Of a DNA stretch of 64,000 nucleotides, positions 39,180 through 48,260 are shown piece after piece (positions within the stretch are counted from its first letter, which is position 1; each line of letters begins with the position of its first letter). The DNA is from Stenotrophomonas sp. 364 (GTDB taxonomy: Bacteria > Pseudomonadota > Gammaproteobacteria > Xanthomonadales > Xanthomonadaceae), in assembly GCF_009832905.1 (NCBI RefSeq), contig NZ_CP047135.1, positions 4,281,001 through 4,345,000 on the forward strand. Reading direction: 5' to 3'. The notes under the pieces are model-generated. The model did no database searches and was not told where the DNA came from. It was given only the letters and a program-made list of their open reading frames with translations. A program made the translations under genes and the position numbers.

Positions 39180-40859
39180 ATGATCGTAGGAATCGATCTG
39201 GGCACCACGCACTCGCTGATCGGGGTGCACCATGCCACCGGGGGGGAACTGTTTCCCAACGCACACGGCGACCTGCTGACACCGTCGGTGGTCAGCCTCG
39301 ACGGCGACACCGTGCTGGTGGGCAAACCGGCCCAGGACCGGCTGGTCACCCATCCGGGGCTCAGCGTGGCCACCTTCAAGCGTCTGATGGGCACCGCCCA
39401 CGAAAGGCGCCTGGGCGAACGCCGGTTCCGTCCCGAAGAGCTGTCCGCGCTGGTGCTGCGCTCGCTGCTGGCCGACGCGGAGGCCGCGTTGGGCGAGAAA
39501 GTGCGCGAAGCGGTGATCAGCGTGCCGGCCTACTTTACCGACGCCCAGCGCAAGGCCACCCGGGCGGCCGGCGAACTGGCCGGCATCCGCGTGGAGCGCC
39601 TGATCAACGAGCCCACGGCCGCCGCACTGGCCTATGGCCTTCGCGACCGTGCAGGCGAGGGCCGGGTGCTGGTGCTCGACCTGGGCGGCGGCACCTTCGA
39701 CGTCTCGATCCTGGAGCTGTTCGATGGCGTGGTGGAAGTCCATGCCACCGCCGGAGACAACTACCTGGGCGGCGAGGATTTCCTCACGTTGCTGGTCAAG
39801 GCCTTCTACTCGCGCCACGGGATCGACCCGCGCCGCGTCGCGGCCGCCGATGCAGCGGTGGTGCGCCATCGCCTGGAGCAGTTCAAGCGCGACCTGACCG
39901 ACGAACGCAGCGCCCAGCTGCAGCTCCGGCTGGGCGGTGAGGACCTGCGCTGGCAGCTGGAGGAAGCCGAGTTCGCCCAGCTTGCCGAGCCGCTGCTGCA
40001 GCGGATGCGCGCGCCGATCGAACGCGCCATGCGCGATGCGCGGCTCAAGCCGGCCGACCTGGACGACATCGTGCTGGTGGGCGGTGCGGTACGCATGCCG
40101 ATGGTGGCCCGGCTGGTCACCCGCATGTTCGGCCGCCTGCCGCTGCGCCACATCCATCCCGACCAGGCCATCGCGCTGGGCGCCACCGTGGCGGCCGGCC
40201 TGAAAAGCCGCGATGCGTCGCTGGAGGAAGTGGTGCTCACCGACGTGTGCCCCTACACCCTGGGCACGCAGGTCGCCCACCGGGTGGGCCATCAGGTCCA
40301 GACCGGCTACTTCCATCCCATCATTCCGCGCAACGCAGTGGTGCCGGTGAGCCGGGAGGACGAGTTCTTCCCCATGCAGGACGAGCAGAAGCAGGTGCGC
40401 ATCGACATCTACCAGGGCGAGAGCCCGATGGTGGACAAGAACATCAAGCTGGGCGAAATCAACGTACCGCTCACCGCCGGGAAGGGGAGCGCCGGGGTAC
40501 GCGTGCGCTTCACCTACGATATCAACGGCCTGCTGCAGGTGGAGGTGACTGAGTCGGCCACCGGCCAGCGGCATGAACTGCTGATCGAACAGAACCCCGG
40601 CCTGCTCGACGACGCACAGATCCGTGAGCGCCTGGCAAAGCTTGACGCACTGAAGATCCATCCGCGCGAGCAGCAGCAGAACCTGGCCCTGTTGACCCGC
40701 GCCGAACGGCTGTACGAAGAACACGTCGCGCTGCGGTCGACCCTGCAGGAGTGGATCGCGCAGTTCCGCAGCCGGCTGGAAAGCCAGGACCTGGCCCTGA
40801 TCGAACAGGATCGCCAGCGTTTTGCCACCGCCATGGACGACCTGGAAATCATGGCATGA
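39180..40859 (+). CDS. hscC: Hsp70-family chaperone HscC
   Basis: A 559-residue specialised DnaK homologue, the same size as E. coli HscC (556) and shorter than DnaK because the lid domain is reduced. MIVGIDLGTTHSLIGVHH is the ATPase phosphate-1 motif, VISVPAYFTDAQRKATRAAG the second, and VLVLDLGGGTFDVSILELF the third. VGGAVRMPMVARLV and GAVRMPMV mark the adenosine site. The ATG is preceded by AAAGGGG at good spacing. Its stop overlaps the start of the J-like partner. HscC is linked to stress and sigma-70 regulation in E. coli. Confidence 0.93.
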   Translation: MIVGIDLGTTHSLIGVHHATGGELFPNAHGDLLTPSVVSLDGDTVLVGKPAQDRLVTHPGLSVATFKRLMGTAHERRLGERRFRPEELSALVLRSLLADAEAALGEKVREAVISVPAYFTDAQRKATRAAGELAGIRVERLINEPTAAALAYGLRDRAGEGRVLVLDLGGGTFDVSILELFDGVVEVHATAGDNYLGGEDFLTLLVKAFYSRHGIDPRRVAAADAAVVRHRLEQFKRDLTDERSAQLQLRLGGEDLRWQLEEAEFAQLAEPLLQRMRAPIERAMRDARLKPADLDDIVLVGGAVRMPMVARLVTRMFGRLPLRHIHPDQAIALGATVAAGLKSRDASLEEVVLTDVCPYTLGTQVAHRVGHQVQTGYFHPIIPRNAVVPVSREDEFFPMQDEQKQVRIDIYQGESPMVDKNIKLGEINVPLTAGKGSAGVRVRFTYDINGLLQVEVTESATGQRHELLIEQNPGLLDDAQIRERLAKLDALKIHPREQQQNLALLTRAERLYEEHVALRSTLQEWIAQFRSRLESQDLALIEQDRQRFATAMDDLEIMA

Positions 40860-42298
40860 GCATCGCCGCCGAGCTGTGGGCACTGGCGGCGGATGGCGAC
40901 GAACGCGCGGTCAAGCGTGCCTATGCGCGCGCGCTCAAGCAGACCCGCCCGGACGAGGATGCGACGGCATTCCAGCAGCTGCACGACGCTTACCAGCACG
41001 CACTGGCGCGATGCCGCGCCTCGGCCGACAACGACGACCCGGACAGCAACTGGGCCGATGCGGAGGGCAGCAGTGCGCCCGGGCAGGCCGCGCCCGCGGT
41101 GGCCACGGTTGCCGCACCGATGGCCGCCGTCCCTGCCGCCGCCCATCGGGTGGACCTGCCCGTGCCAGCCCAGCCGCTGCCGACAGAAGCTGCGAATGCG
41201 CTGCTGCACGCCGCGGCCAGCTGTCCCCCGGAAGACTTCCCGGCATGGCTCAGGACCCAGGCACACAGCTGGTCGCTGGACACCCGCGATGACATCGCCG
41301 CCGAGGTGCTCAAGGCCCTGCGCGACGAACGCGCGCCGATGTCGCAGTACAACGTGGATGCGCTGTATCGCGCGTTCGGCTGGGACGACATCGCCAGCGG
41401 GCTGGACCCGCGCGAGCTGCAGTGGCGGCGGGAGCGGGCCGACCAGGCGTGGATGCTGCAACCGGCCCAGCGCCGGGCCCTGACCGCCTTGCTCACCGGC
41501 CGCATCCGCGGTTGGCTCACCCCCGAAGAAACCACGGCGCGGCTGACGCTGCTGCAACAGCCACGTACACCCCTGCGTAACCTGCTGTCGGCGCTGCTGC
41601 CGTCGCGGACCGAACACGTGGCCGCCCTCATGGCGGTGCTGGGCTGCCACCCCGGCGTTCCGCTGCCGATGGGCATCGACGCCGGCCAGACCACCTTCTG
41701 GTCGGCCATGACCGATGAATTCAGTCGCGTTGCCCTGCAGGCCCGGCTGCTGCGCGGCGTCGCGGTAGGGGGATTGCTGGCGCTGTGCCTATGCGGGGCG
41801 GTGTGGGCCGGCAGCGATGTGGTGGATTGGATACTCGCCGACGTGGACAGCCGCCTGCGCGCCCCCCTGGCGGTGCTGGGCACCCTGTTGGCCCCGGTGA
41901 TCTTCCTTGCCGCCCGCACCGCCTACCGCTTCGTGCATGCCTGGCAGGGGGCGCCGGAAGATGCACCGGTTGCGCTGCCGTGGTTGCGTATTCTGGCCCT
42001 GCCCCTGCTGATCGGCGCGACCTTCGGCCTCTGGTGGCTGACCATCAATCGGCTGCAGGATCCCTTCTGGGGCATCGTCGGCTGTTGGTGGCTGACCTGG
42101 GTGGCGACGGGCCTGGCGCAGTGGCGCTATCACACGCGCCGTGGCCAGCTGGTGCCCTCGGGCGTATTCACCCTGATCGGCCGGGTCGTGGGCATGGCCA
42201 CGGTGTTCCTGGGGCTGATGACGGCCATCGGCTACTGGGCCGCCGACCTGTTCAGCCACCGGGACCAGCTGCGCTGGCGCCGCCAGCGGGACCGGTAG
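40856..42298 (+). CDS. J-like membrane cochaperone of HscC (DjlB/DjlC type)
   Basis: A 480-residue protein translated in ATGA overlap with hscC. Its first 50 residues look like a J-domain core (DERAVKRAYARALKQ then AFQQLHDAYQHAL), but the classical HPD is RPD at 31-33. This is the state of the HscC-partner J proteins DjlB and DjlC. A Pro/Ala-rich linker follows, then a helical middle domain, then four to six C-terminal membrane helices from near residue 302 (LRGVAVGGLLALCLCGAVW and others). It should recruit HscC to the inner membrane. Naming rests on position and the J-like core. Confidence 0.82.
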   Translation: MSIAAELWALAADGDERAVKRAYARALKQTRPDEDATAFQQLHDAYQHALARCRASADNDDPDSNWADAEGSSAPGQAAPAVATVAAPMAAVPAAAHRVDLPVPAQPLPTEAANALLHAAASCPPEDFPAWLRTQAHSWSLDTRDDIAAEVLKALRDERAPMSQYNVDALYRAFGWDDIASGLDPRELQWRRERADQAWMLQPAQRRALTALLTGRIRGWLTPEETTARLTLLQQPRTPLRNLLSALLPSRTEHVAALMAVLGCHPGVPLPMGIDAGQTTFWSAMTDEFSRVALQARLLRGVAVGGLLALCLCGAVWAGSDVVDWILADVDSRLRAPLAVLGTLLAPVIFLAARTAYRFVHAWQGAPEDAPVALPWLRILALPLLIGATFGLWWLTINRLQDPFWGIVGCWWLTWVATGLAQWRYHTRRGQLVPSGVFTLIGRVVGMATVFLGLMTAIGYWAADLFSHRDQLRWRRQRDR

Positions 42299-42315
42299 CC
42301 CCGACCCCGCTGCGG

Positions 42316-42360
42316 CCCCCAGCCTGGCATGACCGCGCACGCGCGGTCATGCCAGGCTAC
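42316..42360 (-). repeat. Large SMAG-type hairpin between convergent genes
   Basis: On the minus strand it starts GTAG and folds as AGCCTGGCATGACCGCG against CGCGGTCATGCCAGGCT with a four-base loop, nearly 17 base pairs. The TAG of the GTAG head is the tamB stop codon. The hairpin may also act as a bidirectional terminator for hscC-djl and tamB. Confidence 0.8.
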
Positions 42361-45300
42361 TTTTCGCGCCGCCAGTTCAACGACCCCCGGTTTTCCACAG
42401 TGCTCGATTCCACTTCCACGTCGAAGCCGCGCCGCAGCAGGTACTTCAGGGTCAGCACCGAGCCGCTGCCGACCAGCGACACGCCGTAGCCGACATACAG
42501 CTTGGGCGAGATGTACTTGCCGACGCCGATCACCGAGCCCCCCAGCGCGCGCGACTGGCTCACCCCGGCATCGTCCAGGCCCAGCTTGGCACCCAGCTGC
42601 GAGGCCAGCAGGCCGCTGCCGGCCGAGATCGCCGCCGAGGCCGCGTTGACCTGCTGGGCCTGGTCGCTGCTGGCCCCGGTCAGGCTGCGTCCCAGCACCA
42701 GGTAGGCCAGCGCCTCGGACTGCGACATCGCCGGGGTCGACCACACATCCACCCGCGGCGACTGCGCGCGGCCGGTGACGTCGATACCGGCCACCACGTC
42801 GCCGATGGTGCGTTCGGCGCGGATGTTGATGCGCGGATCGGCCACCGCGTTGTAGTTCCAGCTGAGGTTGCCGCGGGTGATGGTCAGGTCCTGGCCATAG
42901 GCCTTGTAGCGCCCGCTGACCTCCAGCCCGCCGTTGGCGGTCATTTCGCGGCCCGGCCGCGACCACACCTGCATCTTGCCGCCCAGCGCGCCCTTCAGGC
43001 CGAAGCCGCTCATCTTGACCTTGTCGCCCAGGCTGACGGTGAGGTCCATGTCCAGCGGCGAGGTCGGGGTTTCTTCCGGATCCACCGGGTCCAGCACCAC
43101 CACGTCCTCGGACACCGAGGTGCCGCGGTCCAGGCGTTCCAGGTCGAGGTCGGCCTCGGGCACGTGCACGCTGCCACGCAGCTGCATGGCGGTGCCGGCC
43201 AGGGTGAAGTCAAGGTTGGGGTTGGCGATCACCCGCAGTTCGGGGGTATTGGCCAGCAGCACGTTCTCGCCGTGGATGTGCAGCTGCAACGGCTGTGCAT
43301 CACCGAACCACGACAGCCCGCCATCGACGAACAGCGTGCCCTGGCCCGAATTGGCCTGCGCGGTGATCTTGGCCGAACCATCGGGCTGTGCGGTGAAGCT
43401 GCCCTTGCCCTCGTCGAAGGTCAGTCCCAGCGCCGGGAATTCGCCCTTGAACTTGCTCAGCGTGGCCTCGCCACCCAGCGACGGGGTGCCGCGCGTGCCG
43501 CGCAGGCTGACGTGGCCTTCGATCAGGCCGGTCGGGCGCACGATGTCCGGCGAGAACAGCTCCAGCCAGTACAGCCGCGCGATGTTCATGTACAGCTCGC
43601 CGGTGAGCGGCGCATTGGCATCCCACCCGGTCTGCACCTTGGCGTCCACGAAGCCGTCGCCCTGGAAACCGACACCGAGCTTGGCGTTGATCTGCGCCTG
43701 GGTCATTTCCACGTCGGCGGAGAAGTGGTCGTAGCGCACCAGTTCACCGCGCGCGTTGTCGCCCAGGCGGATGCCGCCCTCCATCGAGGCCACCTTGAAG
43801 TTGCCTTCAAAGGCGTTGCCACGCGGGCGGATGCGGCCATCCAGGGTCAGTTCGCCGCGCAGGTACATGCGACGCCCCGACTGCGGCGGCAGCCACGGCT
43901 GCACCAGCGCCAGCGGCAGTGCATCACCGCGCACCAGCAGGCCTTCGCGCGGCCAGTTGGCGCTGGCGCACAGCGCCCCACCGGTAGCCGCGCCCAGGCA
44001 CGCATCGCTCAGGGTGAAGGTGCTGCCCTGCACGCTGAAGGTGGCCGGCGCCCGCAGGCTCCACGCATCGCCCTTCATCGGGGCGATGCGCAGCGCGGTC
44101 AGGTCGCCACGCCACGCCTGGCCCTGCTGGCGCACGCCGCCGCTCAGGGCGACAGCGCCAAGCTCGTTCCTGGTCTGCGCATCCAGGCGCAGGTTGGACA
44201 GGCTGCCGCGCGCATCCACGTTCAGCGTGTCCAGCAGCATGCCCACCTGCACCTTGCGGCCCTGCACCGCCAGCGTGCCGCTGTCGCCCTGCCACGGCAG
44301 GCGGCCCTTGATGCTGATCGCCTCGGCGCTCCAGTCATTCCAGCGCAGGCCGTTGCCCACCAGGTCGGCACTGATGTCCGGCGCGGTGCGCGGCCCCTTC
44401 ACCAGCACGTGGCCGCGCAGGCTGCCGGTACTGCCCGGCAGCAGGTCGTCCAGGTTCACCGGCTCCAGCTGCGCGTCGATATCCAGCCGGTCGCCCACCG
44501 CGCCCTTCGCGGTCAGGCGGCTGTTGCCCACCGCCAGTTTCACGTTGCCCTCGCCCTGCGTACCGCGCAGCGCGAACTTGCCCTGTGCATCCACCGTGCG
44601 CTTGCGCAGCATGCCCTTGATGCCAGGCACGTCCACGGTGGCTTCATACGCGCCTGCGGTACCGGCGGGGCTGCCGGCCGGCGGCGGCAACTGCCGCCCC
44701 TTGGAGGCCAGCGCGCCGGACAGCTTGCCATCCCAGCCCGGTGCGAAATAGCCCGGGTCGAACCCGGCCAGCTTGGCGGCCACGTCCCAGTCCAGCTGCG
44801 GCGCCCAGGCCACCTGGCCGGTCACGTCCAGCGACCCGCCCGGGGTACTGGCCAGCAGCTGCTTGATCGACGCGGCCTGGTCGTTGCCGCGCACATCGAA
44901 GGTCAGGTCGGCGGTCTGCTTTTCGCGCTCCACCGAGGCATTGCCCACCGCCGCCCAGTTCTTGAGCGTACCGGCCAGGCCCATCCGCGCCTCTTTGAGC
45001 GTCACCGGCACCGGCGCGGCGGCACCGGCGGTGGTGGTGTCGGCGGCCGGCACGAAGGTCAGGTCGTTGGCCACGATCGAGAAGCGCAGGCTGGCGTTCT
45101 CCTTGTCGGTGAAATCCGCCTTGCCCTGCAGGCGCGCCTGGCCACCGAAGGCTTTGACCTGCAGCGGCGCCACGGTCAGCACCTGGTCGGCCAGGCCCAC
45201 CTTGGACGGTGCCAGTTCCACCGCGATGTCGCCCTGCTTGAAGCTGCCTTGCAGATTGGCTTGGCCGCCCTTGCCGTCGGCCTTGAAGTCCAGCGCCATC

Positions 45301-46199
45301 GGCGTGCTGGTGCCGGCATCCATGCCCGGTACCAGCAGCGACAGATCCAGCTCACGGGTACGTGCGCTGGCCGTCCACACCGGGTCGGTGCGGCCGTCGA
45401 ACACCACGCTGGCCTGCAGCGGCGCCGGCGCGTTGCCGGCCACCGCCACTTCCATATGGCCCAGGTCGCCGCGTGCCACCAGGCCCAGCCGCGCGGGCGT
45501 GCGCCCCAGCGGCGCCGGCAGGCGCGCGCCGATGGTGATGTCGGTGTCGTAGTCGCTGCGTGGCAGGTAGCGCCCGTCCACGCGGAAGTAGCCCAGGTCG
45601 CTGTCGATCTTGAGCTGGCTGGCGCGGAATTCGCCGTTGGCGATTTCCACCCCGCCGCGCAGCGTGTCGATGGCGATCAGCGGCTGCTGCGCCTGGGTGA
45701 TGCGGAAGCCATCGATGATGATGGTGTCGGCCTGGATCGCCAGCGGCATTTCAATCTGCGGCAGCGAGTCCGGCCACGACGGCAGTTCGAACGGCTCATC
45801 GCTCTTGGCCAGGTTCAGCGAGGCGTTCTTGAGCTGCAGCGCGTCCAGCTGCAGCTTGCGGCCGAGCAGCGGGCGGATGTCCGGATCGAGATAGGCGCGC
45901 TCGGCGGTGAAGTGGATGTCGTCGTAACGGAAATCCAGGTCGTGCAGCACCAAGGGCCCGGCAACGGGGCCATCGACCTTGCTCCAGGTCAGCGTGGCGC
46001 CCACGGGCAGCCGCGCCACCACCTGGGCCAGCAGCACGTCGCGACCGGCCACGGTCTGCAGCAGCCAGTACACCAGCAGCAGCGCCAGCAGCACCAGGCC
46101 CAGCACGGTGAAGCCCGACCACGCCCAGAAGCGGCGCTTGCGGTAGAAGCGCACGCGCGGCGGCGGCGTGGCGGGTGCGGACGGGGTCGGCGTGCTCAC
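42357..46199 (-). CDS. tamB: Translocation and assembly module inner-membrane protein TamB
   Basis: A 1280-residue protein. One N-terminal membrane helix (WAWSGFTVLGLVLLALLLVY) anchors it in the inner membrane, followed by a long beta-taco periplasmic body made of repeated hydrophobic groove strands and the C-terminal DUF490 domain (from near SRYKAYGQDLTITRGNLSWN to GKYISPKLYVGYGVSLVGSG). TamB works with TamA in inserting outer-membrane proteins and, in current models, in moving phospholipid between membranes. The start is GTG 46199 overlapping the tamA stop (GTGA). The stop codon TAG belongs to a SMAG element. Confidence 0.94.
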   Translation of the reverse strand: MSTPTPSAPATPPPRVRFYRKRRFWAWSGFTVLGLVLLALLLVYWLLQTVAGRDVLLAQVVARLPVGATLTWSKVDGPVAGPLVLHDLDFRYDDIHFTAERAYLDPDIRPLLGRKLQLDALQLKNASLNLAKSDEPFELPSWPDSLPQIEMPLAIQADTIIIDGFRITQAQQPLIAIDTLRGGVEIANGEFRASQLKIDSDLGYFRVDGRYLPRSDYDTDITIGARLPAPLGRTPARLGLVARGDLGHMEVAVAGNAPAPLQASVVFDGRTDPVWTASARTRELDLSLLVPGMDAGTSTPMALDFKADGKGGQANLQGSFKQGDIAVELAPSKVGLADQVLTVAPLQVKAFGGQARLQGKADFTDKENASLRFSIVANDLTFVPAADTTTAGAAAPVPVTLKEARMGLAGTLKNWAAVGNASVEREKQTADLTFDVRGNDQAASIKQLLASTPGGSLDVTGQVAWAPQLDWDVAAKLAGFDPGYFAPGWDGKLSGALASKGRQLPPPAGSPAGTAGAYEATVDVPGIKGMLRKRTVDAQGKFALRGTQGEGNVKLAVGNSRLTAKGAVGDRLDIDAQLEPVNLDDLLPGSTGSLRGHVLVKGPRTAPDISADLVGNGLRWNDWSAEAISIKGRLPWQGDSGTLAVQGRKVQVGMLLDTLNVDARGSLSNLRLDAQTRNELGAVALSGGVRQQGQAWRGDLTALRIAPMKGDAWSLRAPATFSVQGSTFTLSDACLGAATGGALCASANWPREGLLVRGDALPLALVQPWLPPQSGRRMYLRGELTLDGRIRPRGNAFEGNFKVASMEGGIRLGDNARGELVRYDHFSADVEMTQAQINAKLGVGFQGDGFVDAKVQTGWDANAPLTGELYMNIARLYWLELFSPDIVRPTGLIEGHVSLRGTRGTPSLGGEATLSKFKGEFPALGLTFDEGKGSFTAQPDGSAKITAQANSGQGTLFVDGGLSWFGDAQPLQLHIHGENVLLANTPELRVIANPNLDFTLAGTAMQLRGSVHVPEADLDLERLDRGTSVSEDVVVLDPVDPEETPTSPLDMDLTVSLGDKVKMSGFGLKGALGGKMQVWSRPGREMTANGGLEVSGRYKAYGQDLTITRGNLSWNYNAVADPRINIRAERTIGDVVAGIDVTGRAQSPRVDVWSTPAMSQSEALAYLVLGRSLTGASSDQAQQVNAASAAISAGSGLLASQLGAKLGLDDAGVSQSRALGGSVIGVGKYISPKLYVGYGVSLVGSGSVLTLKYLLRRGFDVEVESSTVENRGSLNWRREK

Positions 46200-47980
46200 A
46201 GGTCCGCTCCGATGTTCAGGTACAGCTGGAACTGCGAGTCCGGGTTGTTCAGACCGTGCGCGACATCCACGCGCACCGGACCCACCGGGGATTTCCAGCG
46301 CACGCCAAAGCCCACACCGGTATGCAGGTCGATGGTGTTGTCGAACGCGCTGCCGGTGTCGACGAAGACCGCCGCACCCCACGGGCCGCCCTTGAAGTAA
46401 TGCTCATACTCGGCCGAGCCGACCACCAGGTTCTTGGCACCCAGCGCGAACTTGTCCGGCGCCGGCGTACGCGGCCCGACTTCGCGGAACGCGTAGCCGC
46501 GGATGCTGCGGTCGCCACCGGCGAAGAAGCGCAGGCTGGGCGGCATCGCCACCAGGTCGCTGGTCCAGGTGGTGCCGCCTTCGCCGCGCAGGATCAGGCG
46601 GTCGCTGTCGCCGATCGGCACGTACCAGCGCAGCACCATGTTGGCCTGCACGAAACTGGTGTCCGAACCCACGCCTTCCACGCCACCGCGCAGCGTCGCG
46701 CTGCCGCTGATGCCGCTGCGCGGGAACAGCTCGTCGTCCACGTTGACGTAGTCGGCCACCAGCTGCGGGTAGACCAGGGTCGAGGTGTTGTAGAGCGCAT
46801 CGTTGAACTCGGTGCCCGACGCGTAGCGCCAGCGCTCGCGGAGCGCGTTGATCGAGGCGATCGCCGTCCAGTGTTCGTTGATTTCACCGCTGCGGCTGGC
46901 CGACAGCTTGAAGTTGCGCAGGTCGATGTAGTCGGTCTGCTCATCGTAGGCACTGGCGGTGAAGGCATACCAGCCATCCAGCCAGGTGAAGGCCGGAATG
47001 CGGTAACTGGTGACCAGACTCTTGCGCTTCTGCGCATAGTCCAGCTGGGTATTCATCTTGTGGCCGCGGCTGTTCAGGAACCGCCGCTCCAGACCACCGC
47101 GCACACCGGCGCCGCTCTCGCTGCCGTAGCTCAGACCGGCGGTGTAGATCGAGCGCTTGGCGCGGGTCAGGTTGACGTCCACCGGCACATCACCGTTGGC
47201 ATCGGCCTGGTCCGGGCGTGGCTGGATGTCGATCACGCTGAAGTAGTCCAGCTTGGTCAGCGATTCGCGCAGGCGGTCCAGCTTGCCTTCGTGGAAATAG
47301 CTGCCCTTTTCCCAGTACACCAGCGGGTCGAACAGCGTGTCGACGAAGTAATCCTGGTGGAAGCGGATGTCGCCCATGTTGTAGCGGCGGCCGCTGTCCC
47401 AGGTCAGGTCGATGTCGGCGGCATTCTCGGCGCGGGTGACCTGCACCTGGCGCTGGGTGTAGTCGGCATCGAAGTAGCCGCGTTCGGCCAGCCGCCGGGT
47501 CACGGTGATCTTGCTGGCTTCGTACTGGGTGTGTTCGAAACGCTGCCCCTTGCGCGGCTTGAACTTCTCCAGGTCTTCCTGCAGGTACTGGTCCAGCTGC
47601 GCCGGCCCGGTGATGTCGATGTGCTCGCGCCGGACCAGCGTGGGCGGGCCCTTGTCGACCTGGATCACCACGCGCAGGTTCTCGCCCTCGCGCGGGCTGT
47701 CCACCTTGATCACCGGGTTGTAGTAGCCGAACGGCTCCAGGGCTTCACGGGTCTGGCGCTCGGCCTGGGACAACAGATACTCCAGCCGCGACTCGCCCTG
47801 GGGCTTGCCGATGGTGTCGTACAGCGACAGCGAGACCTCGATGTTCTCGATCATCTCGGCGTCGTCGCCCTTGTCCAGTCCTTTGATTTCCACCTTGTCG
47901 ATGGTCCCGCGTGCGTGTGCCACCGAGGCGGTGACCAGCGACAGGAACATCAGGGGAAGGGCGTAATTCTTTGGCTGCAT
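46196..47980 (-). CDS. tamA: Translocation and assembly module outer-membrane protein TamA
   Basis: A 594-residue Omp85-family outer-membrane protein. It has a signal peptide (YALPLMFLSLVTASVAHA). Three POTRA domains follow (IDKVEIKGLDKGDDAEMIEN onward to about residue 260). The 16-stranded barrel contains the conserved loop 6 motif in SIRGYAFREVGPR, and its end is FQLYLNIGADL. Barrel and POTRA numbers match TamA rather than BamA (five POTRA). It overlaps tamB in a two-gene operon. ATG 47980 is chosen at the signal peptide. Confidence 0.94.
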   Translation of the reverse strand: MQPKNYALPLMFLSLVTASVAHARGTIDKVEIKGLDKGDDAEMIENIEVSLSLYDTIGKPQGESRLEYLLSQAERQTREALEPFGYYNPVIKVDSPREGENLRVVIQVDKGPPTLVRREHIDITGPAQLDQYLQEDLEKFKPRKGQRFEHTQYEASKITVTRRLAERGYFDADYTQRQVQVTRAENAADIDLTWDSGRRYNMGDIRFHQDYFVDTLFDPLVYWEKGSYFHEGKLDRLRESLTKLDYFSVIDIQPRPDQADANGDVPVDVNLTRAKRSIYTAGLSYGSESGAGVRGGLERRFLNSRGHKMNTQLDYAQKRKSLVTSYRIPAFTWLDGWYAFTASAYDEQTDYIDLRNFKLSASRSGEINEHWTAIASINALRERWRYASGTEFNDALYNTSTLVYPQLVADYVNVDDELFPRSGISGSATLRGGVEGVGSDTSFVQANMVLRWYVPIGDSDRLILRGEGGTTWTSDLVAMPPSLRFFAGGDRSIRGYAFREVGPRTPAPDKFALGAKNLVVGSAEYEHYFKGGPWGAAVFVDTGSAFDNTIDLHTGVGFGVRWKSPVGPVRVDVAHGLNNPDSQFQLYLNIGADL

Positions 47981-48184
47981 GGGGACAGCATAACGGGCCA
48001 TTGCGAGCATGCGAAATCGGCGGGGCTGTTTCAGAATGACGGTGAAGGCCCCGTTAAAATCGCGCAGAACATCGGCTACGTCGTTTTTCACCCGGTCGAT
48101 GCCGACACCTCGCCGGACTGGTCCGTCCACACGCGTGCGCGGCAGTGCCAACGCGGCCGACATTCGCTCACATGACAGGCCTGA

Positions 48185-48229
48185 AACGCAGAAGGCGCGA
48201 GCGGCCGGGGCCGTCGCGCCTTCTGCGTT
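48185..48229 (-). terminator. Stem-loop terminator after glyS
   Basis: AACGCAGAAGGCGCGA faces TCGCGCCTTCTGCGTT in a 16-base-pair stem with an inner GGCC core. It lies 31 bases past the glyS stop codon. The T-run is short. Confidence 0.75.
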
Positions 48230-48260
48230 ACCACCTGCGGGCAGGGCTGCCCGCCACGCC

